Origin: Ardenticatena sp.
GTDB taxonomy: Bacteria; Chloroflexota; Anaerolineae; Ardenticatenales; Ardenticatenaceae
Length of the DNA: 36,619 bases
Direction of reading: 5' to 3'
Assembly (NCBI GenBank): GCA_015487975.1
Contig: WFOS01000031.1
Span: 1 to 36,619, forward strand
This document shows positions 7,730 to 16,345 of this stretch, piece by piece (the first letter of the stretch is position 1; the number at the start of each line of letters is the position of its first letter). Made by a program: the position numbers and the translations under genes. Below the pieces are notes generated by a model, which searched no databases, was not told where the DNA came from, and saw nothing but the letters and a program-made list of their open reading frames with translations.

Positions 7730-8677
7730 TCACGTGCGTTCTTCGCGCACATAGGGCACACCAAGTGCCGCTGGTGCCCCCAACCGTCGGCGTGTTGCTT
7801 CGCGTGCACTGATGACCAGCACCGCAATCGTGAACAGATAGGGGAGCATATTCGCGAAATAGCCCGTTGCAGGATTGCGTAAAAAGAAGGCGAAACTCTG
7901 TAAATCGAGCGGCAAGCGCTTGATCGCCCCAAACAGATACGACCCGACCGCCGCCCGCATGGGATCCCAACCGGCGAAAATCACGAGCCCCACAGCAATC
8001 CAGCCCTGCCCGGCCGTCATGCCATCCACCCACAACGGGGTAATGGCCAGACTGAGCGCCGCCCCAGCGAGGCCAGCAAGCATGCCACCCAGCACGGTGT
8101 AGGCATAGCGCAGGCGGTACACATTGACGCCCATCACATCCGCCGCTGCGGGGTACTCGCCCACTGCGCGCAACTCCAATCCTGGGCGAGTACGATACAT
8201 GTAGAACCACGCTAATGGCACCAACAGAAACCCAAGGTAGACGATCACATTGTGCTGGAAGAAAATCGGCCCTACCAGTGGAAGATCGGCCAGGAGCGGT
8301 ACATTCCACGCGGGCAAACGGGGCGCTTGCCGCACTTCCACCAGAGGCGCACCGAGCACCGCACTCAATCCAGTGCCGAGGAAGGTGAGCGCCAACCCAC
8401 TCACCACCTGGTCGGCACGCAGGGTAACGACCACGAAGGCATGCAACAACGCCAACAATCCCCCCACGCCAATCGCCACCAGCACGCCCAACCAGGGATT
8501 GCCAGTCGCATGTGCCACTCCGAAGGCGCTCATCGCCCCCATGAGCATCATGCCTTCCACGCCCAGATTGAGCACACCAGAGCGTTCGGCAAAAATTTCG
8601 CCAATCGTGGCGAAGAGCATCGGTGTGCCAGAGCGGACACCCGCTGCCAGAATGTTGACGAGCAATGCCAGTTCCAT
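7730..8677 (-). CDS. Nucleoside ABC importer permease (NupQ/YufQ type)
   Basis: A 315-residue inner-membrane permease of the branched-chain amino acid/nucleoside (BPD_transp_2) family with about 9 hydrophobic segments. The start region ATIGEIFAERSGVLNLGVEGMMLMGA is the signature of the YufQ/NupQ half of BMP-dependent nucleoside importers. RPGLELRAVGEYPAAADVMGV is the cytoplasmic coupling loop for the ATPase. It is the last gene of the importer operon and begins 3 nt after the partner permease ends. Confidence 0.9.
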   Translation of the reverse strand: MELALLVNILAAGVRSGTPMLFATIGEIFAERSGVLNLGVEGMMLMGAMSAFGVAHATGNPWLGVLVAIGVGGLLALLHAFVVVTLRADQVVSGLALTFLGTGLSAVLGAPLVEVRQAPRLPAWNVPLLADLPLVGPIFFQHNVIVYLGFLLVPLAWFYMYRTRPGLELRAVGEYPAAADVMGVNVYRLRYAYTVLGGMLAGLAGAALSLAITPLWVDGMTAGQGWIAVGLVIFAGWDPMRAAVGSYLFGAIKRLPLDLQSFAFFLRNPATGYFANMLPYLFTIAVLVISAREATRRRLGAPAALGVPYVREERT

Positions 8678-8680
8678 GGT

Positions 8681-9754
8681 TCACCCTCGCTCGATGCGAA
8701 TCGTGTAGCGCAACAGCATGTCCCCTCCCACGACGACAAAGAGGATGACGCCTTGCAACATCTGTGCGATCCCAGCAGGCTGAATTTCAGCCGCCCCTAC
8801 CAACAAGCCACCGAAGAGATATGCCACGACGACGATGGCGAGCGGATGAAGTCGCGCCAGCCACGCGATGATGATGGCAGTAAAGCCATAGCCCGGCGAA
8901 AAGCGTTCCTGCAAGCGATGCACGACCCCCGAGACTTCGCTAAACCCGGCTACCCCAGCCAAGCCACCACTCAACAGCATCACCAGCAGAATGTTGCGAC
9001 GGATATGCATGCCAGCGTAGCGTGCCGCTTTGGGGTTGTCGCCGATGATACTGACCTCGAACCCCCATTTGCTCTGTCGCCAGACAATCCAGAGCAGACC
9101 TGCCAGCACCAGCGCCAGCACAATGCCCAAATGGGCGGTCAGGCCACGAAAAGCAGGCACAGAAGCGGCATAGTCGGCCAGACGGGGAAGCCAGGCGGTT
9201 TTGGGAAACTGCGGCGTCAGCCCAAAGCCTCGTTGGCTCCACGGGCCGTAGATGAAGTAGTTGTTCCAGAAAATGGCCACGTAGTTGAGCATGAGTGTGG
9301 TGATGATTTCGTTCACGTTGAGCCACGCTTTGAGCAAACCGGGGATTGCGGCCCACAATGCGCCCCCCACGAAGCCCGCCAGCCCCATCGCAGCCAACAT
9401 GATTGGCTGCGGCGTTTCTGGGGGAAGCCAGTGAAGCGCCACCCCGCTGGCGAAGAACGCCCCCAAAAAGAGTTGTCCTTCGGCGCCAATGTTCCACAAC
9501 CCCATGCGGAACGCGGCTGCAACACCTAGCCCCGCCAGAATGAGTGGCGTCGCTTTGATCGTCGTGTCCGACCAGCCATAGCGTGTGCCAAATGCTGTTT
9601 CCGCCATACGCCGATAGACCAACCAGGGGTTTGCCCCCGCAATCTGCAACAACAGCGCCCCCACCAACAGTGCCGCTACAATCAAAATGATGGGCGACGC
9701 CCAGACAAGCCAACCCGGTTGTTCGATGCGAGGTTCAATGCGAATGCGTGCCAT
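8681..9754 (-). CDS. Nucleoside ABC importer permease (NupP/YufP type)
   Basis: A 357-residue permease, the heterodimer partner of the next gene. After a first hydrophobic helix (ILIVAALLVGALLL) it has a periplasmic stretch NPWLVYRRMAETAFG. It then has TPLILAGLGVAAAFRMGLWNIGAEGQLFLGA, the diagnostic motif of this sub-family, and WGFEVSIIGDNPKAARYAGM as the ATPase coupling loop. About ten membrane segments are visible. It lies 25 nt after the ATPase gene in the direction of transcription. Confidence 0.9.
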   Translation of the reverse strand: MARIRIEPRIEQPGWLVWASPIILIVAALLVGALLLQIAGANPWLVYRRMAETAFGTRYGWSDTTIKATPLILAGLGVAAAFRMGLWNIGAEGQLFLGAFFASGVALHWLPPETPQPIMLAAMGLAGFVGGALWAAIPGLLKAWLNVNEIITTLMLNYVAIFWNNYFIYGPWSQRGFGLTPQFPKTAWLPRLADYAASVPAFRGLTAHLGIVLALVLAGLLWIVWRQSKWGFEVSIIGDNPKAARYAGMHIRRNILLVMLLSGGLAGVAGFSEVSGVVHRLQERFSPGYGFTAIIIAWLARLHPLAIVVVAYLFGGLLVGAAEIQPAGIAQMLQGVILFVVVGGDMLLRYTIRIERG

Positions 9755-9779
9755 CTTTCAACCCATGTCTTCCACTCGT

Positions 9780-11357
9780 TCAGACGCTTTCCACATCAGG
9801 GGGGTGAACCGTAGGCAAACGTTCCCCCGCCATCAACAATCCCACCGTTTCCAAATCGACTTCGTCGGCCGGCATAACCCCCATAACACGCCCTTCGTAG
9901 AGCACGGCAATGGTATCGGCAAGCGAGAAAATCTCGTCCAGGTCTTCGGAGATGAGCAGAATGGCTGTTCCATTATCGCGGGCTTGAAGCAAAATGCGAT
10001 GAACAGTCTCGGTTGCGCCAATATCCAGGCCGCGCGAGGGGTACGCTGCAATGATGACTTTGGGCTGCCCAGAGATTTCACGTGCCAGGATGACTTTCTG
10101 CAAATTGCCGCCGCTCAGCTTGCGGACTGGTGTGTCCACCGACGGGGTGGCAATCTGAAAGCGAGCCACCAGGTCGCGTGCCAGGGTTTGCATCCGCGCC
10201 CGGTCGATGAAAAACCCTCGCCCAATGGGTGGTCGGCGATAGGCTTTGAGCGCCAGGTTTTCGGCGACACTGTGGTTGGGCGCGCTGCCCATGCCGCGGC
10301 GGTCTTCGGGCACATAGGCCACACCGGCTTCGATCGCCACGAGGGGGTGTGCATTGGTCACATCACACCCACCGATCTCGATCGTTCCCGCTTCGACAGG
10401 GCGCATCCCGTAAATGACTTCGGCGAGTTCGGTCTGCCCGTTGCCAGCCACCCCGGCAATCCCCACGATCTCGCCAGCATGCACGGTCAGCGACACATGG
10501 TCCAGCGCGATGAGGCCACGGTCGTTGCGTGCCACCACATCGCGCAGTATCAGCCGTGGCTCACCGGGCGTCGCTGGTGTTTTCTGCACCTGGAAGAGAA
10601 TTTCGCGCCCCACCATGAGTTGCGCTAGTTCGTTCTTGGTGACATCCGCGGCGTTCACGGTGGCAACGTTCTTGCCGTCGCGCAACACAGTGATTCGGTC
10701 GGCAATGGAGAGCACTTCATCCAGTTTGTGGCTGATGAAGATGATGGTTTCCCCACGCGCGACCATGTCACGCAGCGTCTGGAAGAGTTGCTCGACTTCT
10801 TGCGGTGTGAGAACGGCAGTGGGCTCGTCGAGAATGAGAATTTTCGCGCCACGGTAGAGCATCTTGATGATTTCGACACGCTGCTGTTCGCCAACCGACA
10901 GCTGCCAGACCCGTGCGGAAGGATCGACAGGCAAGCCGTACTGTTCACCAATGCGGCGCACTTCGGCTTCGATGCGTTCGGGGTGCAGAATGAAGCCCGC
11001 TTCGCGTAAGCCGAGCATCACATTTTCGGCCACCGTGTGTGATTCCACCAGCATGAAGTGTTGGTGAACCATCCCAATTCCAGCGGCAATGGCATCGTGC
11101 GGCGAATGAAACGCAACGCGGTGGCCATCGATCCAAATTTCGCCTTCGTCAGGTTGATACAGCCCCGAGAGAATGCTCATCAAGGTCGATTTGCCCGCGC
11201 CATTTTCCCCCAGCAAAGCATGAATCTCGCCCCAACGCACCTGAAAATTCACATGGTCGTTGGCAATCACGCCAGGGAAGCGCTTGACAATGCCACGCAT
11301 CTCCACGGCAAGCGGGCGTTGGCTGGTTGTTTCAGGTGTCTGGTTGCTCATCGTCAT
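9780..11357 (-). CDS. Nucleoside ABC importer ATPase with two cassettes (NupO/YufO type)
   Basis: A 525-residue tandem ATP-binding protein of the sugar/nucleoside importer type. Cassette 1 has the P-loop GENGAGKSTL, the signature LSVGEQQRVEI and Walker B LILDEPTAVLTP. Cassette 2 has a degenerate P-loop (GVAGNGQTEL), the signature LSGGNLQKVILAREI and a non-acidic Walker B end (VIIAAYPSRGLD). This asymmetry is normal in RbsA/YufO proteins, where only one site hydrolyses ATP fully. The ATG at 11357 lies within the end of kptA (26-nt overlap); ATG 11351 is an equal alternative. Confidence 0.92.
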   Translation of the reverse strand: MTMSNQTPETTSQRPLAVEMRGIVKRFPGVIANDHVNFQVRWGEIHALLGENGAGKSTLMSILSGLYQPDEGEIWIDGHRVAFHSPHDAIAAGIGMVHQHFMLVESHTVAENVMLGLREAGFILHPERIEAEVRRIGEQYGLPVDPSARVWQLSVGEQQRVEIIKMLYRGAKILILDEPTAVLTPQEVEQLFQTLRDMVARGETIIFISHKLDEVLSIADRITVLRDGKNVATVNAADVTKNELAQLMVGREILFQVQKTPATPGEPRLILRDVVARNDRGLIALDHVSLTVHAGEIVGIAGVAGNGQTELAEVIYGMRPVEAGTIEIGGCDVTNAHPLVAIEAGVAYVPEDRRGMGSAPNHSVAENLALKAYRRPPIGRGFFIDRARMQTLARDLVARFQIATPSVDTPVRKLSGGNLQKVILAREISGQPKVIIAAYPSRGLDIGATETVHRILLQARDNGTAILLISEDLDEIFSLADTIAVLYEGRVMGVMPADEVDLETVGLLMAGERLPTVHPPDVESV

Positions 11358-11910
11358 TCACCACTTGCAGATCGTTCGGCGGCACATGATTGGTCAGCCA
11401 GATAGTGGGGGCGGGGTGGTAGAATTGCCACCCGTTGTCTGCCATGCGGCCAGCATCCACTGCCAGCACCACGACATCGCGCCCATGCCGACGCCCCACC
11501 TGTCTCGCCGTTGCGACATCCTCCGACAAGTGCACATACAAACGCGCTTGTGGCAACAATCCCTGCTGCAAAATCGACGGGAGGCGCGAGCGCACTGTTC
11601 CGTGAAAGAGCGTGTCGGGTGGTGCAGCAGGCGTCAAGCCCAAGTTGACGGGCACCGAGTGCCCATACGTAGCCCGAATTCGCCGCTTATCGGCGCTCAA
11701 CTCGAAACGGCGCTTGGGCGACGTGGCCACGACATCTTCCACGAGTTCGCGGGTGAGCAGACGCCCCCTGGCACGCGCTGCCGCTACCAGCGCCTCAATC
11801 TCCACCCAGCCAGCAGGGTCTAGGCGCACCCCCAGCACCTCAGGGCGATGGCGGAGCACCAGGCTGAGAAACGTGCTCACATTTCGGTGGTCTGTGTTCC
11901 TGTGCGACAT
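11332..11910 (-). CDS. kptA: RNA 2'-phosphotransferase (KptA/Tpt1)
   Basis: A 192-residue Tpt1/KptA homologue. The family removes a 2'-phosphate from RNA using NAD+, giving ADP-ribose 1'',2''-cyclic phosphate. FLSLVLRHRPEVLGVRLDPAGWVEIEAL forms the N-terminal winged helix. RRFELSADKRRIRATYGHSVPV, TLFHGTVRSRLPSILQQGL, YVHLSEDVATARQVGRRHG and TIWLTNHVPP form the ADP-ribosyltransferase-like half, with the conserved Arg, His and Arg residues in place. The start is ATG 11910, with no clear ribosome site; an in-frame TTG at 11920-11922 is less likely. Its location inside a nucleoside importer operon, between the binding protein and the ATPase, is unusual. Confidence 0.92.
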   Translation of the reverse strand: MSHRNTDHRNVSTFLSLVLRHRPEVLGVRLDPAGWVEIEALVAAARARGRLLTRELVEDVVATSPKRRFELSADKRRIRATYGHSVPVNLGLTPAAPPDTLFHGTVRSRLPSILQQGLLPQARLYVHLSEDVATARQVGRRHGRDVVVLAVDAGRMADNGWQFYHPAPTIWLTNHVPPNDLQVVNDDEQPDT

Positions 11911-11923
11911 AGACTGGTACAAC

Positions 11924-11957
11924 GAGCGCGGGGGCCTATCGAGAGACCCCCGCGCTC
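11924..11957 (-). terminator. Strong hairpin between the BMP lipoprotein gene and kptA
   Basis: The perfect 11-bp stem GAGCGCGGGGG / CCCCCGCGCTC has a 12-nt loop. It begins 19 nt after the BMP gene stop and ends 13 nt before the kptA start. There is no T-run, so it may protect the upstream message or attenuate downstream expression rather than end transcription completely. That would keep the binding protein in excess over the membrane components. Confidence 0.6.
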
Positions 11958-11976
11958 TGGACGGGTTCGTGTTGCT

Positions 11977-13269
11977 TTATTCACCGCCGCCTGGAATTTC
12001 GGCATCGGGCACGAAGCCTTCAGCGAGCCAGTTCATGCAAATCGTGCAGGGTTCACGATCCAGCCCATTGGCTTCGATCGTCGCAGCGTCCAGCCCTTCC
12101 AGGTCTTCTTGCGTGAGCGTGACCCCTTCGGGTACCACCAGGTTCCCCTTGTTGTCGTAGATGGGGCCGGTGAAAATATCGAAGCGCGTCATTTCGCCCT
12201 TCACCATCTTGTCCAGCGTCTCACGCACTTGCGGGATGACCTCTTCGGGCACCCCAGGTTGCGGGGTTTGGCCTTCCATGAAGCCATACAAGCCCACGAT
12301 GCCACTGTCGGCATCGAAGTAGTAATCATCGGGCTTCCAGGTGCCATCCATCATCTGCTTCACGAAGTCCGCATAAACGGGGCCCCAATTCCAGTAGGGC
12401 ACGGTGAGACAATATTCTGGCGCGGCATCGCACGCATTGCGGCTGTCGTAGGCAATGCCCCACTTTCCACGCGCCCCTGCTGCTTGCACGGGGCCGGGGG
12501 TATCCGCACCCGTGATAATCACCGAGGCGCCCGCATCCAGCATCGATTCGGCGGCTTCACGTTCTTTGTCGGGATCGAACCAGGTGAAAATCCAGCGTAC
12601 ATCGAGTTCGCATTCGGGGCAGGTTTCACGCATGCCCAGCGCAATGGCATTCCCCAGGCGAATGACTTCGGCAATAGGGAAGGGCGCAATGTAGCCCACA
12701 CGGTTCGAGCCATCGGCTTTGGCGCGTGCACCAGCAATCATGCCTGCCAGGTACTTCATGTCTTCCATGGCCCCGAAGAGATTGGCGAAATTCGTATCGT
12801 TCTTCTTGAAGCCCGAGACATGGACGAAATAGACATCGGGGAATTCAGCCGCTACCGCTTCGGTGGCATCCATGTAGCCGAACGAGGTGGTGAAAATGGC
12901 ATCGAAGCCTTTGCGAGCCAGCTGGCGAATCACACGCTCGGCGTCCGCTCCTTCGGGCACGCTTTCCAGGTAGGCGGTGTGAACGGCATCGCCCAGGGCC
13001 TCTTCGATGTAAAGTCGCCCTTCGTTGTGGGCATACGTCCAGCCGCCGTCACCAATGGGCCCCACATAGACGAACGCCACGTTGAATTTGCCCTCTGCGG
13101 GTTCGGGGATTTGAATGCCCCCTGTTTCTTCACCCGCTGGTGGGGCTTGTTCTTCTGTTGTGGTTTCGCCACCCGTTTCGGCTGGCTCTTCGGTGCCGCC
13201 ACCACAAGCAGCGAGCACCAACAACGCCAACAACAAGAACAGGGGAACGAGCACAGATTTTCGCCGCAT
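11977..13269 (-). CDS. BMP-family nucleoside-binding lipoprotein
   Basis: A 430-residue substrate-binding lipoprotein of the Bmp/Med family (PnrA and NupN-like). It has a lipoprotein signal peptide with LVLAAC, giving lipidated Cys22, then a Gly/Thr/Glu linker to about residue 60. The BMP domain begins FNVAFVYVGPIGDGGWTYAHNEG and includes KGFDAIFTTSFGYMDA, YLAGMIAGARA and IITGADTPGPVQAAGARGKWGIAYDS. It captures purine nucleosides or related compounds for the importer downstream. ATG 13269 follows GGAGGAG closely; a longer reading from 13317 lacks such a site and would place a basic extension before the signal peptide. Several Cys pairs in the C-terminal half (AACDAAPEYC-like and EPCTICMNW) are unusual for the family. 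Confidence 0.9.
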   Translation of the reverse strand: MRRKSVLVPLFLLLALLVLAACGGGTEEPAETGGETTTEEQAPPAGEETGGIQIPEPAEGKFNVAFVYVGPIGDGGWTYAHNEGRLYIEEALGDAVHTAYLESVPEGADAERVIRQLARKGFDAIFTTSFGYMDATEAVAAEFPDVYFVHVSGFKKNDTNFANLFGAMEDMKYLAGMIAGARAKADGSNRVGYIAPFPIAEVIRLGNAIALGMRETCPECELDVRWIFTWFDPDKEREAAESMLDAGASVIITGADTPGPVQAAGARGKWGIAYDSRNACDAAPEYCLTVPYWNWGPVYADFVKQMMDGTWKPDDYYFDADSGIVGLYGFMEGQTPQPGVPEEVIPQVRETLDKMVKGEMTRFDIFTGPIYDNKGNLVVPEGVTLTQEDLEGLDAATIEANGLDREPCTICMNWLAEGFVPDAEIPGGGE

Positions 13270-13344
13270 ACTTCTCCTCCTTGTTTCCTTTGGTTGGTTT
13301 GTCATCCGTCTTCGCAAAGAAGCGTCGTTGCTCCATTTGGTTCT

Positions 13345-14715
13345 TCACACATCGGCCACCAGGGCGCGTGCAATCTGGTTATGCCGATGAATGAGCGCAC
13401 CCAGGTCCCACCCCAGCAACTCGCCATGATCGACCAAGAGTTTTCCATTGACCATCGCCATATCCACTTTGCGCGGGGAGCAAAAGACAAGTGCCGCAAC
13501 AGGGTCATGAGGAGCAGCACCAGCGTAGTCGAGCGTATGGAGACGAATGCCGATGATATCCGCTGCTTTGCCAGACGCCAGCATCCCAATGTCATCACGC
13601 CGCAGGACTTCCGCGCCCCCTCGCGTCGCCAGCGCCAGAGCCTCGCGTGCCGTCAAAGCATCAGGTTGCCCCAACACGCGCTGCAAGAGCATCGCCTGAC
13701 GGGCTTCGGCGAGCATGTGGCTGCTATCGTTGGAAGCCGACCCATCGACACCCAATCCCACAGGCACGCTAGCATCGAGCATGGTACGAACGGGGGCGAT
13801 CCCGCTCGCCAGGCGCATGTTGCTGCTTGGACAATGTGCCACCCCCGTGCGTGTTTGCGCCATCATGTCGATTTCGACGCCATCCAGATGCACCGCATGC
13901 GCCCACCAGACATCGTCGCCCACCCAGCCCAGTTCTTCGGCATACTCGGCGGGGCGCTTGCCAAACTGCGCGACACAGAAGCGTTCTTCGTCGAGCGTTT
14001 CGGCGAGATGGGTATGCGCCAGCACACCATAACTGCGTGCCAGGGCAATGCTCTCACGCATCAGGTCGGGCGTCACGCTGAAAGGCGAACAAGGCGCGAC
14101 CCCCACACGACACATCGAATAGGGGGCAGGATCGTGGTACATTTCGATGGCGCGGATGGTATCACGAATGATGGTGTCTTCATCTTCCGTGACGCGGTCG
14201 GGGGGCAAGCCACCTTGGCTCTCCCCTAGGCTCATGCTGCCACGTGTGGGGTGGAAACGCACGCCCAATTCCTGCGCCGCACGGATTTCATCGTCGATAG
14301 TACAATCGTTGGGATAGATGTAGAGGTGATCGGCCACAGTGGTACAGCCGCTCAGCAACAATTCCGCCAACCCGACGAGGGCACTGACGTAGATTGCTTC
14401 ACCGGTCAGGTTCGCCCAGATGGGATAGAGCGTTTTCAGCCAGTTGAAGAGATTGGCGTTTTGGGCAGCCGGCACGGCGCGCGTCAATGTTTGGTACAGG
14501 TGGTGATGAGTGTTGACCATGCCAGGCATGAGCACCATTCCGCGAGCGTCGTAGAGGCGGTCGATCATGCCATCATAACGCACCAACAGATCGTCGGTTG
14601 AGCCTACAGCCTCGATGACATGATCGCGTACGAAAATCGCACCATCGTGCCATTCGCGCTGTTCGTCGTCCATCGTGATGACGACATCGGCGTGAGCGAA
14701 GAACCAGGTCGGCAT
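13345..14715 (-). CDS. 8-oxoguanine deaminase-like amidohydrolase
   Basis: A 456-residue metal-dependent deaminase of the TrzA/AtzA sub-group. Metal ligands are visible in GMVNTHHHLYQTL (His70 and His72), GVLAHTHLAET, WWAHAVHLDG and GLGVDGSASNDSSHML (catalytic Asp). The segment DGSASNDSSHMLAEARQAMLL and the overall length match 8-oxoguanine/isoxanthopterin deaminases rather than cytosine or S-adenosylhomocysteine deaminases. It would turn an oxidised purine base into a urate-type product in the cytoplasm. It heads the purine transport operon, with a 75-nt gap to the binding-protein gene, so salvage of imported or damaged purines fits. The exact substrate is an inference. Confidence 0.85.
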   Translation of the reverse strand: MPTWFFAHADVVITMDDEQREWHDGAIFVRDHVIEAVGSTDDLLVRYDGMIDRLYDARGMVLMPGMVNTHHHLYQTLTRAVPAAQNANLFNWLKTLYPIWANLTGEAIYVSALVGLAELLLSGCTTVADHLYIYPNDCTIDDEIRAAQELGVRFHPTRGSMSLGESQGGLPPDRVTEDEDTIIRDTIRAIEMYHDPAPYSMCRVGVAPCSPFSVTPDLMRESIALARSYGVLAHTHLAETLDEERFCVAQFGKRPAEYAEELGWVGDDVWWAHAVHLDGVEIDMMAQTRTGVAHCPSSNMRLASGIAPVRTMLDASVPVGLGVDGSASNDSSHMLAEARQAMLLQRVLGQPDALTAREALALATRGGAEVLRRDDIGMLASGKAADIIGIRLHTLDYAGAAPHDPVAALVFCSPRKVDMAMVNGKLLVDHGELLGWDLGALIHRHNQIARALVADV

Positions 14716-15091
14716 TGGGCACCCCGTGGCATGTTTGCTTGGCTCGTCCCTTGCAGTATAGCATTAGCCGCATAAATTGGCGAGACGCTAGCACATCCAT
14801 TCTCCATCCAATCAGGCCAATCAGGCAACCGCGCTTGTCAATTCGTCCTGCTCACGATATGCTAGCGGCTCGCACGTATGACAACATCGAATAGTTCACT
14901 TCGCTATCGCGACATTCGTCTTGGACCATTCCTACGCCCATTCGTGCGATTCGACGTTCCCACGCGGGACGCTATCGCTTATTCCAAATGGTTCACGTTT
15001 GCGGATTGCTCATCTCGAAGACGCACCCTTTTGAAATTGTTTCGCATTGTCGGGCGGTGAAAGGGTGCTCGACAGCGTCGGAGGTGCATAG
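14716..15091. other. 376-nt divergent intergenic region
   Basis: This region separates the leftward purine operon from the rightward ATPase gene. It contains the deaminase promoter, tandem AATCAGGC copies near 14812-14825, and a 60-codon open frame (14878-15060, +) with no ribosome site that I do not accept as a gene. GGAGGTG lies 6 nt before the ATG at 15092. I see no other structure. Confidence 0.6.
14755..14783 (-). promoter_or_regulatory. Promoter of the deaminase/nucleoside importer operon
   Basis: Read leftward: -35 TCGCCA (14783-14778), a 17-nt spacer and -10 TATACT (14760-14755), preceded by TGC to make an extended -10. Transcription near 14748 gives a leader of about 33 nt before the ATG at 14715. 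The nonamer TGCTATACT also occurs before osmC. Confidence 0.5.
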
Positions 15092-16345
15092 ATGTTCAAA
15101 AGATTAGAAGCGAGGCGATTCAAGTGCCTACGCATGGTCGACATTCTGCTGAGCCCCTTCAACATTCTGATTGGACCAAATGCAAGTGGGAAGAGTACAC
15201 TCTTGGACGTGTTTCGATTTTTGCAAGATGCGCTTGATAGCAACGTAGAAGAAGCTGTGCGGCGAAGAGGACATTCATTGCAAGAAATCGTTTGGAAACA
15301 CGAACAGCCGGAAAAGGGGTTTGAATTTGCTATCGAAGCCGAGATTCCCAAGCATCTGCAAACGAATGGGTATACCCTTCTGAGATACGAAGTTGGCATC
15401 GGGCTTGACGAAAACGGTGGTGACATCATCGTAAGAGGCGAGAATGTGTGGCTCGTCGCGCCCCCCAAAAAACCTCCCCTCCCGAACCAACGCACACTTT
15501 TTCCGATGGATACCGAGGAACGCGCAGTCGTACATCCAAAAGGCGCCCGTGCGCCAAAGGGATACCGTGTCGTTGTGCGCAAACTCCTCCCCAAAGGAAA
15601 CGATTACTTTCGCTCAGAACGTACCGGTTGGCATATCCAATTCCGGCTTTCGCCCAAACGACTTGCTCTCTCAGGTCTCCCAGAAGATGTGGATAGATTC
15701 CCCATAGCCTTGTGGTTCCGAGACGCCCTGAAAAATGGCATTCAAACATTGCAACTGAATAGCCAAGCAATGCGCCAACCCTGCCCAGCAGATGCACCTC
15801 GAATATTTCGACCAGATGGATCGAACCTGCCCATTATGGTCGAAAGGCTGATGACCCAGCACGCCCAACGGTTTGAGTGGTGGGTTGGGCACCTGAAAAC
15901 CGTTCTCGAAGATTTGGAATCTGTGAATGTACAAGAACGCCCCGAAGATCGATCGCGATATCTCACCATCCAATACCGGAATGGCGTTTCCGTGCCATCT
16001 TGGATGCTCTCTGACGGAACATTGAGACTTTTGGCATTGACACTTCTCGCCTACTTACCTCCAAAAGAAAACGTTTTCCTCATCGAGGAACCCGAGAATG
16101 GTATACATCCCAAAGCGATAGAGGCTGTTTTTCAAGCCCTCCACTCAGTGTACGATGGACAAGTCTTTCTTGCGACACACTCTCCAGTCTTCATGGCCTT
16201 AGCTCAACCTGAGGACCTGTTGATCTTTGGAAAGACAGCGTCAGGAGCAACGGATGTAGTCAGGGGAAACGCCCACCCAGCCCTGCAAACATGGCGTATG
16301 GAACAACCACTCGATATCTTGTTTGCTTCGGGAGTACTGGGATGA
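15092..16345 (+). CDS. AAA ATPase of the RecF/SMC/OLD-like (AAA_15/AAA_21) group
   Basis: A 417-residue ABC-type ATPase without membrane segments. The N terminus shows the RecF-like start FKRLEARRFKCL and the Walker A GPNASGKST (residues 28-36). The signature WMLSDGTLRLLALTLL and Walker B NVFLIEEPENGIHPK with the catalytic Glu pair are at the C-terminal side, followed by the switch His in LATHSPVFM. The long insert between Walker A and the signature replaces the coiled coil of SMC proteins. Such ATPases pair with nuclease-like partners in defence systems (OLD, Gabija, Septu and AbiL-type). Here the next gene overlaps by ATGA. Base composition is more AT-rich than the flanks. The exact system is not recognised. 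Confidence 0.85.
   Translation: MFKRLEARRFKCLRMVDILLSPFNILIGPNASGKSTLLDVFRFLQDALDSNVEEAVRRRGHSLQEIVWKHEQPEKGFEFAIEAEIPKHLQTNGYTLLRYEVGIGLDENGGDIIVRGENVWLVAPPKKPPLPNQRTLFPMDTEERAVVHPKGARAPKGYRVVVRKLLPKGNDYFRSERTGWHIQFRLSPKRLALSGLPEDVDRFPIALWFRDALKNGIQTLQLNSQAMRQPCPADAPRIFRPDGSNLPIMVERLMTQHAQRFEWWVGHLKTVLEDLESVNVQERPEDRSRYLTIQYRNGVSVPSWMLSDGTLRLLALTLLAYLPPKENVFLIEEPENGIHPKAIEAVFQALHSVYDGQVFLATHSPVFMALAQPEDLLIFGKTASGATDVVRGNAHPALQTWRMEQPLDILFASGVLG

Noticed and set aside
11848-14229. 793-codon open frame opposite the BMP and deaminase genes
   Set aside because: An antisense shadow produced by high GC codon usage; its translation has no family features, while the minus-strand genes have clear motifs.
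14878-15060. 60-codon open frame before the ATPase gene
   Set aside because: No ribosome site, no recognisable motif, and basic shadow-like composition.
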